DNA from: an uncultured Collinsella sp.
Lineage (GTDB): Bacteria > Actinomycetota > Coriobacteriia > Coriobacteriales > Coriobacteriaceae
Assembly: GCA_902478765.1 (NCBI GenBank)
Contig: CABSMN010000069.1
Location: 1-6,496 of the forward strand
Direction: 5' to 3'
DNA: 6,496 bases
Part shown: in pieces, positions 1 through 5,894 of the stretch
Position numbering within the stretch: position 1 is the first letter of the stretch
Layout of the letters: the number at the start of each line of letters is the position of its first letter
The notes under the pieces: generated by a model
Databases searched by the model: none
Told to the model about the DNA's origin: nothing
What the model saw: only the letters and a program-made list of their open reading frames with translations
Program-made: the position numbers and the translations under genes

Positions 1-32
1 CGTCGGCAGCGTCAGATGTGTATAAGAGACAG
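1..32 (+). other. Nextera read-1 transposase adapter (sequencing artefact)
   Basis: These bases match the Illumina Nextera read-1 adapter lacking only its first T. Bases 14-32 are the 19-bp Tn5 mosaic end AGATGTGTATAAGAGACAG. This is library-preparation sequence left on the contig end, not a real transposon. An in-frame ATG at 16-18 gives the false N-terminus MCIRDR to the downstream reading frame. The first genomic base is 33 and the first complete genomic codon starts at 34. Confidence 0.97.
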
Positions 33-33
33 G

Positions 34-1050
34 CACGCCATCAAGAACGCCCCGGGTCGCGTGTTCGTCGCGTCGTTCTCGAGCCACATTCATCGCCTGC
101 AGCAGATCTGCGATGCCGCCCGTAAGTGCGGCCGTAAGGTCGTTGTGACCGGTCGCTCCATGCTCACCAACACCCGCGTCGCGCGCGAGCTGGGCTACCT
201 CAACATCGACGATGCCGATATCATCGATGCCTTCGATATCGATAACCTGCCCGACGACAAGATCGTCGTCATGTGCACCGGTTCGCAGGGCGAGCCGCTG
301 TCGGCCCTGTCCCGCATGGCCAATGGCGAGCACAAGACGCTCTCTATCCACGAGGGCGATACCGTCATCCTCTCGGCAACTCCTGTTCCCGGCAACGAGA
401 AAGCCGTCCAGCAGGTCGTCAACAGCCTGGCCAAGCTCGGCTGCGACGTGTGGGATAAGAACCGCGCTCTTGTCCACGTCTCGGGCCACGGCAGCCAGGA
501 GGAGCTTAAGCTCCTGATGGCCATGGCCAAGCCCACGTACTTTATGCCGGTTCACGGTGAGGCCGTGCATCTGCGCGCCCATGCCCAGCTGGCCCGCAAG
601 ATGGGCATCAAGGACGATCATATCTTTATCCTCGATAACGGCGACACGCTCGAGATGCGCGGTGGTATCGTCAAGCGTGGTACGCCCGTCGAGTCCGGCG
701 TCGTCTACGTCGACGGCCTGCGTATCGGCGATACCGACCCCATCGTCCTGCGCGATCGTCAGAAGCTCGCCAATGACGGTATGGTTACCGCTGTTGCCAT
801 CGTCTCGCTCAAGCACAAGAAGATCGAGGCCATCGAGTTCTCGGGCCGCGGCGTCTCGTTTGCCATCGACGACCAGTTCTCCGAGGATGCCTCCGCGTCC
901 ATCATGAAGACGATCGAGAAGGGCAAGTTCAGCTTTACGAGCAGCGGTTCCGATGCCATTCGCAAGGCCGTGCGCGATTCGCTCTCTAACTTTATCTGGA
1001 GCCGTACGCGCACCCGTCCGATGATCATCCCGGTCGTCATGGAGGTTTAG
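34..1050 (+). CDS. rnj: Ribonuclease J, C-terminal 338 residues (5' truncated by contig end)
   Basis: RNase J is a cytoplasmic metallo-beta-lactamase/beta-CASP ribonuclease with 5'-3' exonuclease and endonuclease activity in mRNA decay and rRNA maturation. The fragment holds the later part of the beta-CASP domain (ASFSSHIHRLQQ near the start; CTGSQGEP at 274-297; then a conserved SRMANGEHK stretch), the SGHGSQEE motif at 481-504, and MPVHGE at 544-561, whose His is the last metal ligand in characterised RNase J proteins. The C-terminal domain is complete and ends RPMIIPVVMEV, very like the Bacillus RNase J1 end. Family members are about 555-600 residues, so roughly 40% is missing, including the HxHxDH metal motif. 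The truncation comes from the contig end at the adapter, not from mutation. The last codons contain the Shine-Dalgarno site of ftsK. J1 versus J2 cannot be decided here; the identity as RNase J is secure. Confidence 0.95.
   Translation, partial: HAIKNAPGRVFVASFSSHIHRLQQICDAARKCGRKVVVTGRSMLTNTRVARELGYLNIDDADIIDAFDIDNLPDDKIVVMCTGSQGEPLSALSRMANGEHKTLSIHEGDTVILSATPVPGNEKAVQQVVNSLAKLGCDVWDKNRALVHVSGHGSQEELKLLMAMAKPTYFMPVHGEAVHLRAHAQLARKMGIKDDHIFILDNGDTLEMRGGIVKRGTPVESGVVYVDGLRIGDTDPIVLRDRQKLANDGMVTAVAIVSLKHKKIEAIEFSGRGVSFAIDDQFSEDASASIMKTIEKGKFSFTSSGSDAIRKAVRDSLSNFIWSRTRTRPMIIPVVMEV
1041..1045 (+). promoter_or_regulatory. Shine-Dalgarno site for ftsK, inside the end of rnj
   Basis: GGAGG lies within the last Met-Glu-Val codons of rnj and sits 6 bases before the TTG at 1052. 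No ATG or GTG start near this site is in the ftsK frame, so it decides the TTG start. Because ribosomes ending rnj pass directly over it, translational coupling is likely. Confidence 0.85.
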
Positions 1051-1051
1051 T

Positions 1052-3832
1052 TTGGCGCGTGGATCTGCACAAAACGCCAAAGGCAATAAGGCCAACAACC
1101 AACCGGCATCTGCTAAGGGTGCCGGTTCCCATCTGCGCGCCAATAAGGGCCACGAGGCGGACTTCGACGATTTTGAGCCCTTGGTCGAGCCCTCGGCCAA
1201 CCGCGATATCGCCGGCGTGGTCATCGCCGTTTTGGCGATTGCGTCCTTCATTGCCGTGATTTCGCCGGCGACTGCACCCGTTACGGCTGCGGTTGCCGGT
1301 TTCTACCACCTGGGCTTTGGTCTGGGCGCCTACGTGCTGCCGATCGTCATTTTGCTGTTTGCCGCCACGCTCTTTTTAGGCGAGGACTCGCCGCTCAACG
1401 CGCGCTCGGTCGCGGGCGGAGCCGTGGTCTTTATCGCCGTCGTCTCCATTCTTTCGCTGGTGGTGCCGGGTACGAGCGACTCGTGTGACCTTATGTTCAC
1501 GCCGCAAAATCTGTCCGCCTCGGGTGGCTACATCGGTGCGTTTATTGCGAGTGCGCTGCAGAATGCCCTGGGTAAGCCTATCGCGATGGTGGTCCTGTTG
1601 GGTCTGGCCGTCGTTGGTTTTGTCATCATCGGCTTTTCGGTGGGCGGCGTTTTGCGCTCTGCTCGCGACCGTGCGGCCGATTTTGCCGAGCGCCGTCGTG
1701 CCGACGTCAACGCGAGCCCGTGGGGTGACGACGAAGCCCTGTCGGTGCCCGGCGTTGCCCGTCCGCACCTGAGCATTCTTCGTCAAAAGGGCTCCGATGC
1801 TGCCGTGACCACGGTCATGGGCAACGATGTGGACCCGGTTTTGGACGATGACGACGAGGACGAGGATCCGTTTGTCGACGTATCCGATGCCGTGGAGGCC
1901 GAGCGCGCTAAGACGACGCTGCTGCCGCGCCGTCATGTCAAGAAGGGCAAGGCCACACCCAAGTTGAATACAAGCGAGCCCGACCCGTCTTGGTCCGATA
2001 GCGAGATTGAGCTCACCGAGGGCGATGACGAGGACGACGAGGCTCCGATTGAGACCGCAAAGACAACTTTGCTTCCGCGTCGCCATGCAAAGCGCGACCA
2101 GGTAACCGGTCAGCTTTCGATGGAAGACGACCCCGATAAGATTGACGAGTCCGAGCCGCCGTTTGCCGTGAATCCTGTCTCGGCAGCACCTCAGATTCCC
2201 GACTTCTTGAAGCATCCCAAGGTTGCCGATGCGCCTGCCTCGAGTGCTGTCGGATCGGCTGCGGCTAGCGATGGGGGAGCGGACGGCGGCGCCGCAGATA
2301 ACGAGGGCGAAGAAGAGGATGGCCTCAAGCTTCCGCCACTCGAAATCCTGCATGCCAACCCGCAGTCGGCTTCCTCCGCGTCTTCTGACAAGGAGCTGGA
2401 ACAGACTGCCGAGTCTCTTCAGTCCACCTTGCTGGAGTTTGGTCGTAGTGCCCGCGTGGTCGGCTGGATCGCCGGCCCCACGGTGACGACCTTTAAGCTG
2501 CAACCTGGCGAGGGCGAGCGCGTGAGCAAGATTTCGAGCCTCGAGGACGATATCGCGCTTTCGCTCGCTGCCCAGTCGGTGCGTATCTTTGCCCCGATCC
2601 CCGGCACCTCGCTCGTGGGCATCGAGATTCCCAACCGCAAGCGCCAGAACGTCAACCTGGGCGACGTGCTGCCCTATGTGAAGGGCGGTCCGCTCGAGCT
2701 CGCCATCGGCCGCGACGCCGAGGGCACGCCGGTCGTCGCCGACCTTGCCAAGATGCCCCACCTGTTGATTGCCGGTACCACGGGTTCCGGCAAGTCGGTC
2801 ATGATCAACTCCATCATCACGACCCTGCTCATGCGCGCCCTTCCCGAGGACGTTCGCCTGATCATGGTCGACCCCAAGCGCGTCGAGCTTGCGGGCTATA
2901 ACGGTCTGCCGCATCTTTACGTGCCTGTAGTGACCGAGCCCAAGCAGGCCGCGAGCGCTCTGCAATGGGCCGTGTCCGAGATGGAGCGTCGCCTGAAGGT
3001 CTTCGAGCGCCTTAACGTTCGTAAGATTTCGACCTATAACGAAAAGCAGGCCGCCGGCGAGTTTGAGCATTACGACAACCCGCCGCAAAAGATGCCCTAC
3101 TTGGTCATCATCATTGACGAGCTCTCGGACCTGATGATGGTCGCCGGTAAGGATGTCGAGGCCTCGATCGTGCGTATTGCTCAGCTGGGCCGTGCCGCCG
3201 GTATCCACCTTATCGTGGCCACGCAGCGCCCGAGCTCCAACGTGGTGACGGGCCTCATTAAGGCCAACATCACCAACCGTATCGCCTTTAACGTTGCCAC
3301 GGGCATCGACTCGCGCGTCATCATCGACCAGATGGGTGCCGAAAAGCTCACCGGTTTGGGCGACATGCTGTTTTCCAAGGTCGACTGGGGCAAGCCTCGC
3401 CGTATCCAGGGCTGCTTTGTCTCGGACGACGAAATCAACGAGATTGTCGAGTTCGTCAAGTCGCAGAGCGAGCCCGACTACCACGAGGAGATCCTGTCTG
3501 CCGTGGTGCCCGCTTCCATGTCCATGGCGGGTGGCGGCGGCATTGTCCGCACCGGAGTCGCCGAGCCGCAAGACGATGATCCGCTCATTTGGGAAGCCGC
3601 CCATATTGTGGTGGAATCGCAGCTTGGCTCCACATCTGGCCTGCAACGTCGTCTGAAGGTTGGCTATGCGCGTGCCGGGCGTATTATGGACATGCTGGAA
3701 GAAAAGGGTGTCGTCGGCCCGCCCGACGGTTCCAAGCCGCGCGAGGTCCTGTTGGACGAGGAGGGGCTTGCCGCGCTGGAGTCTGTCGACGCCGAGATGG
3801 CACGTGAAGATCGTGAGTTTGGAGGATTCTGA
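1052..3832 (+). CDS. ftsK: DNA translocase FtsK/SpoIIIE, full length, TTG start
   Basis: This is a septum-anchored, ATP-driven double-stranded DNA pump that clears chromosomes from the division site and, in many bacteria, activates dimer resolution. It has 926 residues. An N-terminal tail of about 50 residues precedes four predicted membrane helices (about 53-72, 87-109, 120-139, 177-200). A disordered acidic linker covers about 205-425, the alpha domain starts near 426, and the RecA-like motor follows. Walker A is GTTGSGKS at 575-582 (Lys581) and Walker B is LVIIID at 684-689, followed by Glu690. The family stretches VDPKRVEL and ATQRPSSNVVTG are intact. The winged-helix gamma domain at about 843-910 contains SGLQRRLKVGYARAGR and GSKPREVL, so sequence-directed translocation should be preserved. 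Length is between SpoIIIE (787) and E. coli FtsK (1329). The TTG start is 1 base after rnj and 6 bases after GGAGG; the stop overlaps the next start. The linker carries a duplicated ten-residue motif. FtsK versus SpoIIIE is a naming choice; I see no sign of a sporulation context. Confidence 0.96.
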   Translation: MARGSAQNAKGNKANNQPASAKGAGSHLRANKGHEADFDDFEPLVEPSANRDIAGVVIAVLAIASFIAVISPATAPVTAAVAGFYHLGFGLGAYVLPIVILLFAATLFLGEDSPLNARSVAGGAVVFIAVVSILSLVVPGTSDSCDLMFTPQNLSASGGYIGAFIASALQNALGKPIAMVVLLGLAVVGFVIIGFSVGGVLRSARDRAADFAERRRADVNASPWGDDEALSVPGVARPHLSILRQKGSDAAVTTVMGNDVDPVLDDDDEDEDPFVDVSDAVEAERAKTTLLPRRHVKKGKATPKLNTSEPDPSWSDSEIELTEGDDEDDEAPIETAKTTLLPRRHAKRDQVTGQLSMEDDPDKIDESEPPFAVNPVSAAPQIPDFLKHPKVADAPASSAVGSAAASDGGADGGAADNEGEEEDGLKLPPLEILHANPQSASSASSDKELEQTAESLQSTLLEFGRSARVVGWIAGPTVTTFKLQPGEGERVSKISSLEDDIALSLAAQSVRIFAPIPGTSLVGIEIPNRKRQNVNLGDVLPYVKGGPLELAIGRDAEGTPVVADLAKMPHLLIAGTTGSGKSVMINSIITTLLMRALPEDVRLIMVDPKRVELAGYNGLPHLYVPVVTEPKQAASALQWAVSEMERRLKVFERLNVRKISTYNEKQAAGEFEHYDNPPQKMPYLVIIIDELSDLMMVAGKDVEASIVRIAQLGRAAGIHLIVATQRPSSNVVTGLIKANITNRIAFNVATGIDSRVIIDQMGAEKLTGLGDMLFSKVDWGKPRRIQGCFVSDDEINEIVEFVKSQSEPDYHEEILSAVVPASMSMAGGGGIVRTGVAEPQDDDPLIWEAAHIVVESQLGSTSGLQRRLKVGYARAGRIMDMLEEKGVVGPPDGSKPREVLLDEEGLAALESVDAEMAREDREFGGF
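1907..2086 (+). repeat. Two identical AKTTLLPRRH motifs in the FtsK linker
   Basis: The peptide AKTTLLPRRH occurs at FtsK residues 286-295 (bases 1907-1936) and again at 336-345 (bases 2057-2086), exactly 50 residues apart. Each copy follows an acidic tract (DDDDEDED at 265-272; EGDDEDDE at 323-330) and is followed by one residue and a Lys. Seven of the ten codons differ between copies, all synonymously. The sequence between the copies is otherwise poorly alike. Confidence 0.9.
3821..3825 (+). promoter_or_regulatory. Shine-Dalgarno site for the rodZ-like gene, inside ftsK
   Basis: GGAGG is formed by the penultimate Gly-Gly codons of FtsK and lies 6 bases before the ATG at 3832. It supports this start and, with the TGATG stop-start overlap, points to translational coupling. 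Confidence 0.85.
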
Positions 3833-5343
3833 TGGCTGCACGCTTTGGTGACATGCTGCTCGAGCAGCGTCGCCGAATGGGCCTTTCCATTCAGCAGGTC
3901 GCCAACACCATCAAAATCAGGCCGCAGATCATCGAGTTTTTCGAGACCGGTAACTTTGCTTCGATGCCGCCGCGCGGCTATGCGCAGGGCATGATTTCGA
4001 GCTATGCTCGCTTTTTGGGCCTCAATCCGCGCGAGGTCGTCAATGCCTACTTTGACGACCTGATGGCATACGAACGTGAGACGTCGCAGCAGGGCGGTCG
4101 TTTTCAGGACGCCGCCGGCTACGTCAATTCACGTTCCTCGGTCGATAACGGGCGCTTCCTGATGGTTCAGGGCGGTCGTTCGACCCGCTATGGACAGCGT
4201 CCTCAGCAGGCCGGTTATATTACCGAGACGGGTTCAGGCGAGGAGATTCGCTCACAGCGTGACCGGTTCCGCAGTACGCCGATGCCCGAGGACCGTGCAC
4301 TTCCCGCTGCCCGCGGCGTGGCGCGTGACCCTCGTGCCGGCTACGGCGACGGCGGCTATTCCGATCGCGGTTACCGTGGTGTCTCCACCGGACGCTCTCG
4401 CGGTGGCTATTCGGATGCCGATACCACGCAGGTGACGCCGCGTCTTCGCTCTCAATCACAGCCGTATGGCCAGCGCTCTTCGGCTCCGCGTTCGGGCCAG
4501 CGTGGCTATCAAGGCCGCGGTGAACTTGCGCCCCGCTCGGGTCAGCGCAGCCTTCAGGGCCAGGGTGGCTATCGCGGCCGTTCCGATAGCAATCGTGGTC
4601 GTATGCCTCAGGGAGGCGGCCGCAACAGTTCCAGTCGTGGACGCGGCGGATCACGTGCTCCTCAAAACAACGGGCTCGATCCGCGTATCGTCTACGCCGG
4701 CATCGGTGCCGTGGCGTTGCTGTTGATTGTGCTCATCGTGGTGCTTCTGCGCGGCTGCGCATCTTCGGCGCCCGAGACCACGCCCGAGACGCCCACTGCC
4801 ACCAAGACGACGACTAAGAAGTCTTCTAAGAAGACCGAAACGGTCGACGAGGATGAAGACACCGATGAGGCGACGGATGAGTCGACCGATTCGGACGCCA
4901 CCAAGACGACGGCCAAGAAGGAAGAGAACGAGGTCACGAAGGTCAAGGTCTCCGTTGCCAAGGGAAAGACCGCGTGGATTGAGGTCAAGGTCGACGGAAA
5001 GTCGGTCTATGGCGCCCAGGCGACTGGCCCCTTTGAGCAGGAGTACACGCCCGAGTCCTCGATCGAGATCACCACGTCCAAGCCTTCCGATGTCACCGTT
5101 ACCAAGAACGGCGAAAAGGTCCGTTACGATACCAAGACCTCGGGCGTGGCGCGTGTGACGATCACCGTTCCCAAGAAGGAGACGACTGATTCCGAGAATG
5201 GTGAAAGTTCTGATGGTACCGACACCACCGATGGTACCGATACCACCGACGGTACCGATGCCCAGTCCACGGATGGCGCCGATACCGCAACTGACGGTCA
5301 GACACCCACCGATTCTACCGACAATTCGTACGATAGCTACTAG
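3832..5343 (+). CDS. rodZ: RodZ-like protein: HTH domain, Arg-rich linker, one TM helix, outer beta domain
   Basis: RodZ is a single-pass membrane protein that links the MreB cytoskeleton to cell-wall synthesis through its cytoplasmic helix-turn-helix domain. Here the HTH domain covers residues 7-74, with the family signature RGYAQGMISSYARFLGL at 48-64. A disordered linker (84-282) is rich in Arg, Gly, Gln, Ser and Tyr, with RGG, RGY and GGY pieces and no Lys. The membrane helix is at about 286-306, followed by RGC. Outside, a Thr/Lys/Asp/Glu-rich spacer leads to a probable DUF4115-type beta domain (about 367-447, with Trp382), then an acidic Asp/Thr/Gly tail with short repeats. At 503 residues it is longer than E. 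coli RodZ (337), mainly because of the linker and tail. The ATG overlaps the ftsK stop and has GGAGG at 6 bases. Firmicutes homologues (YmfM) occupy a similar place. A different, regulatory role for the HTH domain is possible; MreB binding is inferred from the family and not visible here. Confidence 0.82.
   Translation: MAARFGDMLLEQRRRMGLSIQQVANTIKIRPQIIEFFETGNFASMPPRGYAQGMISSYARFLGLNPREVVNAYFDDLMAYERETSQQGGRFQDAAGYVNSRSSVDNGRFLMVQGGRSTRYGQRPQQAGYITETGSGEEIRSQRDRFRSTPMPEDRALPAARGVARDPRAGYGDGGYSDRGYRGVSTGRSRGGYSDADTTQVTPRLRSQSQPYGQRSSAPRSGQRGYQGRGELAPRSGQRSLQGQGGYRGRSDSNRGRMPQGGGRNSSSRGRGGSRAPQNNGLDPRIVYAGIGAVALLLIVLIVVLLRGCASSAPETTPETPTATKTTTKKSSKKTETVDEDEDTDEATDESTDSDATKTTAKKEENEVTKVKVSVAKGKTAWIEVKVDGKSVYGAQATGPFEQEYTPESSIEITTSKPSDVTVTKNGEKVRYDTKTSGVARVTITVPKKETTDSENGESSDGTDTTDGTDTTDGTDAQSTDGADTATDGQTPTDSTDNSYDSY
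4483..4548 (+). repeat. Repeated APRSGQR in the RodZ linker
   Basis: APRSGQR is encoded at 4483-4503 (residues 218-224) and again at 4528-4548 (residues 233-239), 45 bases apart. The first is followed by GYQGRG; the second is followed a few residues later by the related GGYRGR. The codons differ partly between the copies. This is a small degenerate repeat in a low-complexity region. Confidence 0.75.
5212..5262 (+). repeat. 18-bp tandem repeat in the rodZ-like gene, about 2.8 copies
   Basis: Unit 1 (5212-5229) and unit 2 (5230-5247) read GATGGTACCGAYACCACC and differ at one base. A partial third unit follows at 5248-5262. They encode DGTDTT, DGTDTT, DGTDA in the outer tail. Each unit contains the palindrome GGTACC. 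The repeat is in frame, so gain or loss of units would change tail length without a frameshift. Confidence 0.9.
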
Positions 5344-5357
5344 GCCGCTCGTACGCG

Positions 5358-5363
5358 AAAGGA
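5358..5363 (+). promoter_or_regulatory. Ribosome binding site for yajQ
   Basis: AAAGGA lies 6 bases before the ATG at 5370, within the 26-base gap after the rodZ-like gene. The gap has no hairpin or T-run that would suggest a terminator. Confidence 0.75.
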
Positions 5364-5369
5364 AACATC

Positions 5370-5867
5370 ATGGCTAAAGATTCCAGCTTCGACGTCGTGT
5401 CCGAGGTCAACATGCAAGAGGTCGACAACGCGTTCCAGCAGACCACGCGCGAGATTTCCCAGCGCTATGACCTTAAGGATTCCGGCGCCACGATTGAGCT
5501 TTCGAAGGGCGACAAGCTCTTTACGATCAACGCCCCGGCCGACTTTGTCTCCAAACAGATTGTCGACGTGCTGAGCTCCAAGCTCATCAAGCGCGGCATC
5601 GACCTCAAGGCTGTCTCGTGGGATGCTCCGCAGGCGGCATCGGGCGGCACCGTGCGCGTGCTCGGCCATATCGTCGAGGGTATCGACCAGACGACCGCCA
5701 AGAAGATCAACAAGGACATCAAGGACCAAAAGCTCAAGGTCAAGGTGACTATCGAGGCCGACAAGCTGCGTGTTTCCTCTGCTTCGAAGGACGCGTTGCA
5801 GACCGTGATCCAGTTCCTGCGTGACCAGGACTACGGCCAGCCGCTGCAGTTCACCAACTACCGCTAA
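5370..5867 (+). CDS. yajQ: YajQ family (UPF0234) nucleotide-binding protein
   Basis: YajQ proteins are small soluble proteins of two ferredoxin-like alpha/beta halves. A Xanthomonas member binds cyclic di-GMP, and a Pseudomonas member is needed for phage phi6 RNA transcription; the role in most bacteria is unknown. The 165 residues match the family length (about 160-165). The N-terminal signature SFDVVSEVNMQEVDNA covers residues 6-21 and is followed by RYDLKDSGA. The middle has GGTVRVLGHIVEGID, then a Lys-rich helix and strand (KKINKDIKDQKLKVKV), and the end is QPLQFTNYR, also typical. There is no signal peptide or membrane segment. The ATG has AAAGGA 6 bases upstream. It sits in line with the flanking genes with short gaps and probably shares their transcript. 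Cyclic di-GMP binding should not be assumed: no cyclic di-GMP enzyme is visible in this window. Confidence 0.94.
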   Translation: MAKDSSFDVVSEVNMQEVDNAFQQTTREISQRYDLKDSGATIELSKGDKLFTINAPADFVSKQIVDVLSSKLIKRGIDLKAVSWDAPQAASGGTVRVLGHIVEGIDQTTAKKINKDIKDQKLKVKVTIEADKLRVSSASKDALQTVIQFLRDQDYGQPLQFTNYR

Positions 5868-5876
5868 TATCAATCG

Positions 5877-5882
5877 AAAGGA
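5877..5882 (+). promoter_or_regulatory. Ribosome binding site for rimO, widely spaced
   Basis: AAAGGA ends 12 bases before the ATG at 5895, longer than the 6-base spacing of the other genes here. Alternative in-frame starts (TTG at 5907, GTG at 5916) would be further away and would cut into the conserved N-terminal strand, so ATG 5895 remains the best choice. Wider spacing may lower translation. Confidence 0.6.
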
Positions 5883-5894
5883 CTGCTCTCCAAC

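Noticed and set aside
14..32. Tn5 mosaic end as a sign of a natural transposon
   Set aside because: It is joined to the rest of the synthetic Nextera adapter and sits at the very end of the sequence; there is no transposase gene and no target duplication.
16..33. ATG at 16 as the start of a short RNase J form
   Set aside because: The ATG and the next five codons are adapter sequence, apart from the last base of the sixth codon.
1376..3841. An 821-codon open frame on the minus strand across ftsK
   Set aside because: It is exactly in register with the ftsK codons, so its stops would need sense TTA, CTA or TCA codons, which this GC-rich gene avoids. Its translation shows no recognisable domain, while the + strand protein has every FtsK motif.
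4727..5158. A + strand frame within the rodZ-like gene giving a very Arg/Pro-rich protein
   Set aside because: It is an out-of-frame reading of the Thr/Lys/Asp/Glu-rich outer region, has no good ribosome binding site, and looks like a composition effect.
5344..5369. Possible terminator or promoter between the rodZ-like gene and yajQ
   Set aside because: Only 26 bases are available; I see no stable stem with a T-run and no convincing -35/-10 pair.
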